Shown piece after piece: positions 45,830-56,290 of a stretch of DNA of 64,000 bases; position 1 is the stretch's first letter, and each line of letters opens with the position of its first letter. Where the stretch lies: NCBI RefSeq assembly GCF_000247695.1, contig NW_004624782.1, positions 11,747,665 to 11,811,664 of the forward strand, read 5' to 3'. Made by a program: the position numbers and the translations under genes. Source of the stretch: Heterocephalus glaber. Lineage: Eukaryota; Chordata; Mammalia; Rodentia; Bathyergidae. Below the pieces are notes generated by a model, which was given only the letters and a program-made list of their open reading frames with translations, did not search any database and was not told the DNA's origin.

Positions 45830-46120
45830 GATGTCCATGCTACAGACTGAACATTCCACCAGAACTCAGATGCTGAATCTGACTCTTCATATGATGGTAT
45901 TTTATCGGCTGCAAGCTTCGAGGTATTTTTTTCCTGGTCTTCTAAGACTCGGTATATTGCCCAAAGTTACAGAAACCCTGATTGCGATTTGTGAAGCCTT
46001 TGAGCAGCACTTAGGCTTGAATGAGGTCATCAGGGTGGAGCCCTTGTGATGGAATTGGTGACCTTAGAAGAAGAAGAGACCAGGATGTTCTGGAAGGTGC
46101 GGACTTGGGTTTCCTTTGTC
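45830..46120 (+). repeat. LTR-like relic with internal insert
   Basis: 'gaatctgactcttcatatgatggtatttt' and, about 90 bp later, 'ggcttgaatgaggtcatcagggtggagcccttgtgatggaattggtgacc' are two halves of a MaLR-like block that are normally adjacent. The intervening 45903-45990 does not belong to the family and looks inserted. Confidence 0.4.
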
Positions 46121-46239
46121 CCTAGGCAATGCCACAGACCCAAACTTCCTCACCTCCCCCTGCCCCAACTGGAGAGGTGAGTGTATTTCCTCTTAAATTC
46201 CAGGTTTACCTCTAAGAGAGCAGATGATACAGATTTAAG

Positions 46240-46375
46240 GTTGTGCAGGCCATACAGTTTCTGCCTCCCTACTTAATTCTGCCAGTGTGGCACAAAAATG
46301 ACCATGGACTATAGGTAAACAACATGGCTAGGTTCCAATAAAACTTTATTTTTAAAAATAGGCCATGGCCCTAAG
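46240..46375. repeat. Ancient DNA-transposon-like repeat fragment
   Basis: 'aattctgccagtgtggcac' then 'gaccatggactataggtaaac' and 'ggttccaataaaactttattt' match a recurrent mammalian repeat tail. The family name is not certain. Confidence 0.4.
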
Positions 46376-46379
46376 ACAG

Positions 46380-47070
46380 AGCAGTAAGATGGATGGACAT
46401 GATCAAAGCCAATGTATGCATATATGAAAAGGTGACAATAAAACCCATTCATTGGTGCAATAAATATGCATTAACATAATAAGAAGTCCATAAATAGAAA
46501 TGTTTAAATAGCCACATAAAGACTTTTATTGATATACATTGTGATATCTATTAAGCGTATTCATCTTTGGGAATTGATAAATATACATAACCCATCTTGA
46601 TCAATTTTACTTCCCCTTCCCTTCCCAGCCTTCCCTCTCCCCTAGTCCCAAATCCCTGTCCCATCTCCACACAGTCTACCTTGTTTCCTATCATCTTGCT
46701 TTTATTTTGCTCTTTAAATTATTTATATTTGGGGTTTTTCATGTAAGAGAAAAATATGCAATATTTAACCTTCTGTGTCTGATTTATTTCACTTAGCATT
46801 ATGATCTCGAAGTCCATCTGTTTTCCTACAAATGACTCAAACCTGTCCTTCTTGGTGGCTGGGTAGCACTCCACCATATACATGCCATGTTTTCTTGATC
46901 TATTCTTCTGTGGAGAGGCATATAGGTTGCTTCCAAGATTTAGCTAATCTTAATTGGCCACACAAAGACTGTATGTGACTTTCATAACAGCATTCATTAC
47001 TAACAATAATATGATAAGTGTCTGGGAAACAACCCAAAGATCCAACAAATACATAAATAAAATAGGCCAT
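46380..47070 (+). repeat. Old L1 3' fragment, split by a younger L1
   Basis: 'gtgcaataaatatgcattaac' on the left and 'cagcattcattactaacaataatatg', 'gtctgggaaacaacccaaagatccaac' on the right are sense L1 3' landmarks. The two parts flank an antisense L1 piece (46525-46957). Confidence 0.5.
46525..46957 (-). repeat. L1 3' fragment, antisense, with target duplication
   Basis: 'gatttatttcacttagcattatgatctc', 'ctgggtagcactccaccatatacatgcc' and 'ataggttgcttccaag' are the reverse of the L1 ORF2 end. It is flanked by ccacataaagact (46512-46524) and ccacacaaagact (about 46959-46971), a 13-bp duplication with one mismatch. The L1 is 5'-truncated, as most are. Confidence 0.7.
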
Positions 47071-47999
47071 GGGCCCAGTCTGGTGTGTGGTCCAAATCCC
47101 CCTCATCTGGAGGACAGGCCTTCAAGAAGGGCTGATGGTCCAGTGCTGACAGCCTGACTTGCTCCACTCAGTGGGGCTGCCTGCAGGAAGTGTCAGCACA
47201 GGCATGGAGGAAGCAGCAGAATCAGAGCGAATGCAAAACCTCTCCCAGGGTGTGGGAAGCCCCCTTGGAGTCACTCAAGGGACCCAGCAGGAAAATACGT
47301 CCAAGAAGAGTACAGGGAAGAGCCGGAGTCCTCACTGTGCTCTACGAGGAGCTCCGGACACCACCCGCCCCGCTCCGTCCCTCTCCTCCCCATGCACCCT
47401 TCTCGGCCATGTGGGCTCCTCCGCTTCCTCAAACATCCCGGCTTGCGCTCACCCCAGAGGCCATGCACCTCCTGTTCCTCTACCTGGATGCCACCCCACT
47501 GACCACCACAGACAAACCAAGGCCCTCCTGACGCCTAGCCTACCATGACTATCCATGAGTTCAGGCAAGATCAGCCAAACCTGACCCAGACCCACAGAAA
47601 ACTCCAACCAAACCTAGACTCTTAAACAATCATAAATCCTGGTGGGTTTTGGTCTCTTCATCTTGGAGTTCTTCCTTACCCGGCAGTAGCTAACTGATAC
47701 AAAGAGGTTGTATGCCCAAGTTGCTATGCGACTCTAACACAAACATGAACTCTGTCCACCAGTTCCTCATTGGGAGACATTACAGCAGTGTTCAGCCCGG
47801 TTGGTTGCCCACTACCTTCTCCTGAAACTTTCTTCCCTGGGCTCTTGTGCCTCCCACCATTCCGGGCAGTAAGGGGGAAGAGGATGGTTGTGCCCAACTG
47901 CACTAATCATGGCTCGTGACCTGGCCTTGGCAAGAAAGCCAGCCTGAGCAAATGATCCTCCCAAACGGAAGATAAAAGGAGGGATGACTCCTTTTTAGT
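47071..47999. other. Intergenic, no gene seen
   Basis: No named repeat. A 129-codon and a 113-codon plus-strand frame overlap near 47160-47550, have no domain, and are treated as chance. Confidence 0.4.
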
Positions 48000-48770
48000 G
48001 GGCAACCATGACTTCCGCACCAAAAATAAGGCTCCTGTCCTCATCTTCTCCCTGTAACTGCTCCTTCCCCATGCCTACCCTCCCTGAGTTCTGCGTTTTA
48101 CTTCCTTGTCTCTCAGATCTACCTGCTGACCTTCGCTCCATCCCCAGCACCCTAGTCCATGCCAGTCTATCCCTTCCCTGGATACAGACAACCACCACCC
48201 AACCACCCCCCGCTATAGCCTGTGCCTCCTTTCATCACAGTCCCCCTTTACCCAGAGCCAAAACCACGGGCGTATCCAGTTATCCTCCACTAAAACTGAC
48301 TTGCCGTTGCTCTTATGATAAACCCTAAGGTGCTGCATGGATTGGCTTCTCTTGCTCATGAGCAACTCTATTCTCCCTTTCATTTTCTCCACCATCCCTG
48401 CCTTGATTATTAAAACAGATCATGCTTCCCACATCACCACCACAGGGCCTTTACACATGCTAATTCTTCCTAAAATGCTCTCATGTCCACCTACCTCTAC
48501 CTCCTCCTTTCATTCCACAGATCTTAGCTCCAATGTCATCTCCTCAGGGAAAGCTTCCTTCATCTCCTGACCAGATCGAATGTCCCTAGGATGCCCCTAG
48601 ATCATCTATGTAACTTTGCTTCCTGAATACATATTATTACTATTGACGTCTTTTTTTTTTTTTTTCGTACCGGGGATCGAACTCGGGACCTTGCACTTGC
48701 GAGGCAGGCACCAGAACCACTGAGCTAAATCCCCGGCCCACTATTGACATCTTAAAGAATGAGTATGATC
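48000..48770 (+). repeat. L2 LINE 3' half, split by an ID
   Basis: 'caccctagtccatgccagtc', 'aaaccctaaggtgctgcatggattggc', 'caccaccacagggcctttacacatgc', 'tccaatgtcatctcctcagggaaagcttcc' and 'gtaactttgcttcctgaatacatattattac' are ordered L2 landmarks. An ID element at 48652-48739 interrupts it. Confidence 0.78.
48652..48739 (-). repeat. ID SINE with target-site duplication
   Basis: On the minus strand: 'gccggggatttagctcagtgg', 'tgcctcgcaag' at the anticodon arm, 'gagttcgatccccggtacg' and an A tail (T run 48651-48665). It is flanked by actattgacgtct (left) and actattgacatct (48740-48752). It is nearly identical to the copy at 26.2 kb. Confidence 0.96.
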
Positions 48771-48949
48771 CTTTGAACAAGAAGGACAAACGTGCTTTAA
48801 CAAACTCACTTCTTCCTTAAAACAGTCCGAGAGCACAGGCTGCATTGCTCAGGGTGAAAAGCCTGCTCCAGACTCAGAGATGCCTGAAGATTCCACACCC
48901 TCGGGCTTCTTGTCCTCTTACCCTAAAGCTGGGGATGCACCCAGTGACC

Positions 48950-49330
48950 CCTAATGCCTTACCACTAAGTGCCCAACCCTGCCTTGAGCTGCCAATCAAA
49001 TCAGTATCTCTTCTCACTTCTCTCCGATTAACGGCACAGCCGCCCACCCCGTCCCAAGCCCTCAGGAGCCATCTTAAGCTTCTTTGCCGGCAGGAAGAAT
49101 CTTGAGCAGAACCCACAATTCACCACCCTGTCTTGCCGATTTGCTCTGCTGAACACCTCTCTTCTTCTGCATGTGCATGGCCCGGGGCCTAAGCCACCAC
49201 TATCTCTTCCCCAGGTTACTGCAATTACTCTCACCGCTCTCTGCCTCCCTGCTCACACAACCCTCAGCTGAGACCAGAGCCCTCCCCAGCTTGAAAGACT
49301 TCCCAGTCTGCTTCCACCGCTCCTCCGCAG
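48950..49330 (+). repeat. L2 LINE fragment
   Basis: 'ccaggttactgcaattactctcacc', 'ctgcctccctgctcacac' and earlier 'caccctgtcttgccgatttg' fit the L2 stretch 'cctggattactgcaatagcctcctaac'. It is a second L2 piece in the same orientation as the one upstream. Confidence 0.55.
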
Positions 49331-49369
49331 CCTCTCCCCCTGGGCACGCTTAGCCCAGGTGGCCTCCAC

Positions 49370-49470
49370 CCTGGCCGAGCATTAGAATTGCCCGGGAAGC
49401 TTTAAAAAAAATACCAGCACCTTGACCTCTGCCCCCAAATGACAGACACAGTCAGGGACAGGGCAAACAT
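49370..49470. repeat. hAT-Charlie MITE fragment
   Basis: 'ccgagcattagaattgcccgggaagctttaaaaaaaataccagcacc' matches the left end of the same family as 6118-6300. Confidence 0.55.
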
Positions 49471-49719
49471 TTGCAGTTTTGCAAAACCCCTGATTCCAGC
49501 ATGAGTCCCCTGCTCTCCTATGCCCTGCACCCTGCTTCCCAGGATGAATTAGGGGAACTTCTCACAATCCAGCTCCTCTGTCTGAGTGGAGAGCTCTCCC
49601 GAGCTCACAGGGACCCCTTGGTCAGCGCTCCCAGAGCACAAGGGGCGACCTTGCGGTGTGACCTTGTGGCGCGACCTTGAGAAGGGCCTTTCATCCCACA
49701 TGACACCATCCAGACAGGG

Positions 49720-49890
49720 CCTGCCCCTTAGATAACTGAATGCCTGTTTGTTGAGTAAATGATCTTTCTTCCCCCCTGGCCATCACCACAGAATTTTGTC
49801 ATCTTTTCACTTCCTAATCCTCTTCCCATGGTTTGGTGCCAGGGCATATCATAGGTGCTCAATAAATAGTGGTTGAGTGAATTAATATAT
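49720..49890 (+). repeat. L2 or MIR 3' end fragment
   Basis: 'ggtgccagggcatatcataggtgctcaataaatagtggttgagtgaatt' is the shared L2/MIR-type 3' end. Confidence 0.5.
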
Positions 49891-49969
49891 AGAAGACACA
49901 AGAACGGAGCGTCCCCTTTGCCCTCACCTTTACAGGAGAGCTCCTGGGAGCAGACACAAATCAAATTGA

Positions 49970-50180
49970 ACTTCCTACAGTTTAGCTAAAATGGAATTTG
50001 CCAAAGACGTTCTGAAAAATGGATTTAATTAGGCCCGTTAATAGAGGAATCATTGTTGGCTAAGATTTAAAGCCGAGGCTGGAAAAGGTATGGATAATTT
50101 TAGCACTTTAAATTATATAGGAGGTTATTTCTCACTCTCGCCTTAATTATAAAAATGCATCTAGATGGATGCATCCAGCT
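49970..50180. promoter_or_regulatory. Candidate conserved non-coding element
   Basis: A non-repetitive AT-rich block with TAATTA cores at 50026-50031 and 50144-50149, plus 'cactttaaattatatagg' near 50104 and 'gaggaatcattgttggc' near 50044. Among the candidate blocks of this window it looks most like a deeply conserved enhancer, on sequence texture alone. Confidence 0.4.
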
Positions 50181-51126
50181 TTGGAGGAAATAAAGCCAAA
50201 GGCAGAGGAGAGATTGGATGTCTCCAAGAAATAGCATCAGAAGCACGAAGACACAGCTGGCTCTGCCAGGGTTGCCCCACGGGGCCAGGATCAGTGACTC
50301 TGCACGGCCAGAGCCCATCACCCTGTGTCGGTGCAACTCACACGGGCCTTAAAGGACACAGGGTGGGGGATCTGCTGCCCAAGTGAGTTTCTTCCTGGTT
50401 CTCAGAGCCCCAGGGGCCTCCCCATTCCACTCTCCCAGCCAGCAGCTTTGGAGACTCACCTTCCAATTGGTTCTGAACTCAGACCCTGGAATGTACACAC
50501 CCTGATTCTTCAGCTGAAAAATAATCAGCTGCCCCAGATCATGGAGCCAAGTAGAAGACCAGTTTAGGGTCCTTCAGATATGAGGACTCTGGAACATCCT
50601 TCTCTGGCGACCCAGGGATCGAAGCTCGATGCATAACAGGGCGTCCTGCATTCTGCAAATCTATTTCGAGCTGAATTACTTGTCAGTATGTGGACTATGC
50701 AGGATGGGGACCAGGGGCCGGGACTCTGGCTTCAGGAGCACATTTTCAGGGAACATCAAAAATCATGGTCATCAATATTTTAATATTGTTAAAAAAGAAA
50801 ACGAATCAGAAATATCCATGATGAATAAAATACTGGAACGTTAACCAAAAACAGCCCCCGCCTAACTTACGAGAGCTGTCCTCCCCCCTTCCCCGGCCCA
50901 GCTGCTGTTCCAGCCAACAGGAACACAGCTGCACAGAGATCAAAACCTCCCCCTGCTGTGCATGGGAAGGAAACGCTGAGCAGCGTAGCAGAGCATGCCA
51001 TAGAGGGGTAGCAGAGAGGATCAGGGTGAGAAAGAAAGCAGCAAGAAGGCCATTCGGTCATCGGCACCTCAAAGCCCTCTCCCAGCTCAGATCTGCACAC
51101 GGCCTCCAGGGTCTCTCCACAGATCC
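50181..51126. other. Intergenic, no gene seen
   Basis: No named repeat except A/T-rich sequence at 50755-50840. Open frames below 95 codons. Confidence 0.4.
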
Positions 51127-51500
51127 CTAGCTGGATGTGGCGGTACATGTCTGTAATCTCAGCACCCTGGGAAGCCGAGGCAGGAGGGACACAAGTTCAA
51201 GCCCTGCCTGGACAACTTAGTGAGACCCTGTCTCAAATTTAAAAAAAAAAAAAAATTAAAAATAAGCTGGGTGTAGTGGTACACGCCTTTAATCCCAGCA
51301 CTCAGGAGGCTGAGACAGGAGGATCACCACAAGTCTGAGGCCACCTTGGGCTGCACAATGAGTTCAAGCCAACCTGAACTGCATAGTGAGAACCTGTCTC
51401 ACAAAAACAATGTTTTTAATTAAAAATGAAAAGGGCTGGGGATGTGGCTCAATGTGAAGGTCCTGGGTTCTATCCCCAGCACCATAAATAAAATGACAGA
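51127..51500 (+). repeat. B1-dID dimeric SINE, split by a nested B1
   Basis: The outer element starts 'agctggatgtggcggtacatgtctgtaatctcagcac' and runs to 'gtgagaccctgtctcaaattt' plus an A-rich linker at 51238-51263. Its ID half resumes at 51433 as 'gggctggggatgtggctcaatg', 'ggttctatccccagcacc', 'ataaataaaatg'. A B1 sits in the linker. Confidence 0.9.
51264..51417 (+). repeat. B1 SINE nested in the B1-dID linker
   Basis: 'agctgggtgtagtggtacacgcctttaatcccagcac' through a duplicated 'gaggccacc..ttcaagccaacc' middle to 'gaacctgtctcacaaaaacaatg'. It is flanked by aattaaaaat at 51254-51263 and 51418-51427, a 10-bp target duplication in the A-rich linker. Confidence 0.9.
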
Positions 51501-52059
51501 GCCCAGCCCGATCACCCACTTTCTCTTAGCAAAGCTGCTGGCTCACCAGGCAGAGCGCTCACACTCTGCAACCTGCGCAGTGGACTAAGACTCCTACAAC
51601 GTGTGTGTGTGTAAACACAAAGCTAACTCACATCCATGAGCAATCCTGGCGCGTCCAGCCTAGTGCTAAACACTGTGTTCTGTGTCTCCTTTCAGCCACC
51701 AAAGTGGGAGCTGAGAAGTGATCAAAGGCCACCCACCCACCTGCCCCCAGTAAGTGGGGAGAATCCAGCCTTTGATATCTGAGACACAAATCCCAGCCAC
51801 AACGTGCTGCCCCCCACCTGAAGCTTCTGCCTCTAAGGGACCCTGAGCCAACGGGGACCTGACACGGGGATCAGAAGGTGGCTCCCCACCACACAAGGCC
51901 TGGGATGAACTTCAGAGGTACCCAAGGAGTGTGCCCCTCCTCCCTGGGTCCCCGTGCCACTTTCCAGGTGATGGGCATGATCAGCGGGTGAAGTTCAAAG
52001 GCAGCGCGTTTCCTGCTTTCCTGACAGCCTATTTCATGGATCACAGAGATGAGAGTACA
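51501..52059. other. Intergenic, no gene seen
   Basis: A short TG run at 51601-51614. The 125-codon plus-strand frame 51931-52308 continues into the next block and has no domain. Confidence 0.4.
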
Positions 52060-52480
52060 CCTGCTTATTCAACAGAGGAAAGAATGAATTCATTTTCCTT
52101 CCTTAATCCCCAGTGTGACCTGTTCTCTTGTGATCTCTCCTTTCCGAGGCTGCGTCCCTACCTGAGGACTTTCAATTTGGCCAGAGAGAGATTGTGCGGT
52201 AATGACAGAAAGTCCTGCCCACGGGGCGCTGGGAGCCGAATCGCTGCTGTGCTGGTAATAAGTCCAAATGAAAGATATTATGTCACCTCTTTTGAATTAA
52301 ACAGATGAACTACAGTCCCAGACCATTAAAAATGAAGCAATCTGCTGGAAGGCTTCCAAGGGCTTGGTGCTGAATGCCCCGAGAAGGTGCCAGGCTCCAG
52401 CGGGGTTTATATCCTCATTTTCTGCCAATAATTCCTGCTCTCCGGAACGTGGAGGAATAATTTGATGTAAAGGCCGCTGA
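52060..52480. promoter_or_regulatory. Candidate conserved non-coding element
   Basis: A long non-repetitive stretch with 'gaatgaattcattttcc' near 52082, 'gactttcaatttggcc' near 52166, 'tcttttgaattaaacagatg' near 52286, 'ccattaaaaatgaagc' near 52323 and 'gaggaataatttgatg' near 52451. The texture suggests conserved non-coding DNA; the overlapping open frame is probably incidental. Confidence 0.38.
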
Positions 52481-53219
52481 GAGCCCCCTGGGCTGGCTCC
52501 CCGGGGCAGGGCTGCACTAACTGAGAAGCTCGGGGGCCCGCAGCCAGCTGGGTGCCCATGAACGGTCCCTCAGCAATGTCTTCTCTTCTGGGGAGCTCGG
52601 GTCTGCTCCCACCTGCCCCTGAAAAGCCCCTGAGGAAGGACCTTTACAAGCAAGGGAATGGAGGCTCTGGCTTCCGGGGTACTTGGGGTACCTGGGTGCA
52701 GAAGACACAGGCTGCCTGAGAGCCCGGTTCCCAGCCCCGGCCCAGCCCCCATGCACTTCCTGTCTGAGCACCCACGACAGGACACGGGGTCAGGGCCTCT
52801 CACTTCCGGCTTCCCTCCCCTCTGCCTCTCTGAGACCCCTCTCCCCACCTGCAAACCTGGAATTCAGGGGTTCACCCTCTGAGCTAGGCTGCCCTGGGAC
52901 TAAAGCTCAGCTCCACTGCATATGAGCCATGAGGAGCTAAGACACCTCTCCCAAGACCCTCAGCCTCGGTTTCCCCATCTGCAACTTGGAATTTAATTAG
53001 CAGGGACTGTTCCACAAAGGCTTCTCTGACTCCTTCACACCCTGCCACGGCAAGGATCCACCCAGGGTGCACTGACCACCCCTCCTTCCGGCTCAGCGGC
53101 AGCCTAGGACATAACTGCTCTCTCGTTCACTCCGCCCCCTAAATGAGCAAATCCACTCATGTTCCTAACGAGGAAGAACAATGATCAAGTCTACTGGATT
53201 TTCTCTGGGTTGCTTTGCA
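52481..53219. other. GC-rich intergenic DNA with a MIR trace
   Basis: 'cctcagcctcggtttccccatctgcaacttgg' near 52960 is a MIR core fragment on the plus strand. No gene is supported. Confidence 0.45.
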
Positions 53220-53465
53220 AACCTAAAGCACATTATTCTATGTGCCTTACATTTACTCATTCAGCAGAACTTGGCGGAGCGTGACCTCGCCCAGGCCCCA
53301 GGCATTTGGCAGTGGCTGGACACCCTGCCTGGTCCTGTCGTCGACAGCTGACATTCACTAGCCCTGTTTACAGAGGAGGAAACTGAGGCTGAGCGGGTTG
53401 GGTAACCTGCCCAGGTGGCACAGTTGGGAGAAGGCAGAGGCTGGATTTGACCCAGCGTCTGGCCT
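53220..53465 (-). repeat. MIR SINE
   Basis: 'ccctgtttacagaggaggaaactgaggctgagcgggttgggtaacctgcccaggtggcacag' is the reversed MIR core and head, followed by 'ggctggatttgacccagcgtctgg'. Confidence 0.72.
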
Positions 53466-54434
53466 GTGGAACCTGCCAGGAAGCCTGCCGGGAATGGGGC
53501 CAATGAGTCTCCTTCCGCCCCCACCAAGGACTTGGGAGTCATGGAAAGGGACGGTGTGCCAGGGCATCGGAGAATGGGCTTCCTGCTCCCGTGGCCTCGC
53601 TGGGATTAGCCCGGCCTAAAACATGAGTCAGAGAGTCAGGGGTCACCTTGGCTAATCTGACTCCACTCCCCTGGGGTGACCAGCCAGTTCTGCCTCCCTC
53701 AGAAATGTCCACGTTGAAGCTGAGAGGAGCAACCTGGAAGCCCGGCGCTGCTGGCTGGAGGCGCTCCCGGCCCTGGCAGAACCCTGGTCTCCCCATCCTG
53801 TCCTGACCGGAGGCGGACAAGGAAGCAGCGCCTCGCCCTCCAGGATTCAGCACCCCGGGCCTCAGCGTGAAGCCCCGAGTGTGAGGCTGAGGCTCTCGGG
53901 CAGGCCTCTCTCCTGGGGTCAGAAAGCCTGGGTCCAAACCGTGGCCCTGCCGTCTGCGTTGGTGACAGGGGTCTGTGGGACACATCTCCCAAGCTTCCAT
54001 GTCTTCACTCTGGTGCTGCCACAGCCTGGGGTCCTGGTGGGTGGCACTTCCTGGGTAGCTGTTCTATGAAGAATCACCTCCCCATTGCCAAGGAGGCATC
54101 TCTGGACTCCCTGATGCCCTACCCTGTCCTCGTGGCCCCTGGGGTGGCCTCGGGGACACAAAGTCCTGGCATGCTCCCTCCCGGGCTGGTGCAGGAGGAA
54201 CCACAGTACGGTCAGTGCCTCGGTGGGGCTGGGAGCCTGTGGTTAAGCATTCCGCCTGAGGTGCAACGACCCCGCAAGACCGACCGAGCTCTGCCTGCCA
54301 CACTCCCCCCAGCGCCCGTTCCTGGGTGTCCATCCTCTCCAGCCGTATTGCCCATCCCTTTCGTCTGGGCCCCTTGGGATCACCTCCAAGTGATCCACTG
54401 GCACCCAAGCCCACCCTTAGGGCCTGCTTCTGGG
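53466..54434. other. GC-rich intergenic DNA, no gene seen
   Basis: Overlapping open frames up to 162 codons occur on both strands, as expected for high GC with few stop codons. None shows a domain, start context or splice signal that I would trust. Confidence 0.45.
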
Positions 54435-54545
54435 GGAACCAAACTGAAACAGAAAGGTTAGGAAGCTTGCCCAGGGTTACACAGCTAAGAAGTGGCAGAG
54501 CCTGAATTTGAACTTGGACGTGTGGCCTCATGTACCAAGTGCCCC
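54435..54545 (-). repeat. MIR SINE fragment
   Basis: 'ggaagcttgcccagggttacacagctaagaagtggcagagcctgaatttgaac' is the reversed MIR head. Confidence 0.65.
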
Positions 54546-55029
54546 TGCTCATCCTTGGGAATCCTCATGCCCCTGTATGCTCCTGGCACAGCTGGCTCCT
54601 CTTTCTTCCAACCCTCGCCCAACACACGAGGCTCCATGACAAGAACAAGAGGCAGTCACTTGGCATGGGTCACAGGAAGCTGCAGGACAAGCCCTGGACA
54701 GGGATGGGTATGTCCTAGGTGGCACTCAATCCACCGGACACCCCAGCCTCCTCCCAGCTCTCCCCACCCCTCATCCCACCCCAAGCGGGGTAACTCCCGT
54801 GGCCTCTCCTTCAGGTAATACTGAACATTCCGCATGGCTGTGCTCTATGACCAAATAATGAAGGCAACAGATGTCCCTGTGACTCATTCCTAAGCTGAAC
54901 CTCAGGAGGATGCTCAGAGAGAAGAGACCCAGGAGGGGTAGAAGGATCGGGCTCTGTATTGTGTGCAGTTAATACGAGTCAGCACCTCACAGTCTGGGGG
55001 AGCCTTCTCAGAAAGCCTGGGGGGGTATC
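54546..55029. other. Intergenic, no gene seen
   Basis: No named repeat and no supported frame. Confidence 0.4.
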
Positions 55030-55310
55030 ATTGGAGGGAGACGCTTAAAGGAACCTTTGTCTGTCATAGAGGAAGATGGGGAGACAGCCTGATGATCACA
55101 GTAGAATGGGTGAATAATGCCACTCATCGATAGAATACAACAGTGAAAATGAACTTGGGTTACACGTATAAGAACAGATGGATCACATAACTTTGACCAT
55201 ACGCAAGCTTCAGGAGCATGTGTAAAGAACACCATCTACATGGAGAGTAACAGCATGCAGAGCAATTCCATGGTGGTTTAGGGATGTCTTTTTCTACTTC
55301 AAGAATAAAG
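55030..55310 (+). repeat. Old L1M 3' region fragment
   Basis: 'gggtgaataatgccactcatcgatagaatac', 'gaacagatggatcacataac' and 'acggagagtaac'-like sequence follow the L1M 3' part (tggaatactatgcag.. gatctatatgtactgac). Highly diverged. Confidence 0.35.
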
Positions 55311-55387
55311 ATTTGCATGGCAGGAATGAGTAGCCCTTGCAGGACTGCCATGAGGAGACTCAGATGTAGAGGCTAAGTGGGTTTGGG

Positions 55388-55745
55388 GTATGTGTTAGCT
55401 TTCCATTGCTGTGACAAAATCCCTGAGGTAATCAGTTTAAAAGGAGGAAAAGGTTTATTTGGCTCACAGTTTCAGAGGCTTCAGTCTATAGCCACTTGGC
55501 ACTGTGGCTCTGGGCCTGTGGTGGGGCAGTGCACTGTGGCAGAAGCAAGTGGTGGAGGAGGAGGAAGCAAAGAAATGTCTCCTTCCAGGACACACCCCCA
55601 CTTGCCTAACTTCCTCCCTGGAGGAAAAACTCAATCACACACCCACACAGAGGAGGAATTACTTTTCTCCCTGGATAGATCACCCCTCCAGGCCATGACT
55701 GAGCTGGTTTTCTCTGATAATTCCAGATAATTCCCTAGAGTTTGC
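55388..55745 (-). repeat. MaLR-type LTR, diverged
   Basis: 'tgttagctttccattgctgtgacaaaatccctgagg', 'aaaggtttatttggctcacagtttcagaggcttcagtc' are the reversed 3' end of the family. The right part is diverged. Confidence 0.65.
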
Positions 55746-55844
55746 CTGTCCTTGGTCCAATGCCAAATGGCCCAAGCAGAGAGGCACTCGATGTCTTGAT
55801 TCACGGGAGTGCCTCTAGCAACCCAGTGATAAGCCCTGTCTTGC

Positions 55845-56065
55845 AGCCCAGGCAGTTAAGAGCATGGACTACGGGGAAGACAGAGCTGAGTTATCCACTG
55901 TCCCTCTCCATCTACTCCTCATTTCCTATCTACTCCTCATCTCCTATCCACTGCTCATCCTGTGCAGTGGCGATGCCAATCACAGCACCTCATGAAGCTG
56001 CTGTGAGGACTGAGTGACATAGTGCACACAAGTGTTTGGTGCCGTGCCTGGCACAGGGCCAGCCC
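55845..56065 (+). repeat. MIR SINE, diverged
   Basis: 'gcagttaagagcatggactacgg', then 'gctgctgtgaggactgagtgacatagtgcac' and 'gtgccgtgcctggcacagggcc' follow the MIR order. The middle is displaced by a 'ctactcctcat' repeat. Confidence 0.6.
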
Positions 56066-56290
56066 TCCATGGACAGTCTCTCTACTGCTCCACTCTGCTG
56101 CCGGGGGAAGCCCCACACTGCAAGTCAGGTGCATTGGGTTCCAGTTCCAGCCATGCATTGTTTTGTTACCAGGGCACCCACCACACTGCCAGTGAGCATG
56201 CAGCAGGTGTTCAAGGACTTGCTAAAGCAGAGGAGGATCCTCACCCAGACTGTGGCTTGACACAAGGGACCTCCAGGAAGAGACATCTGT

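Noticed and set aside
54066..54552. 131- and 162-codon overlapping frames on opposite strands
   Set aside because: High GC content lowers stop frequency. No domain, and part of it covers a MIR.
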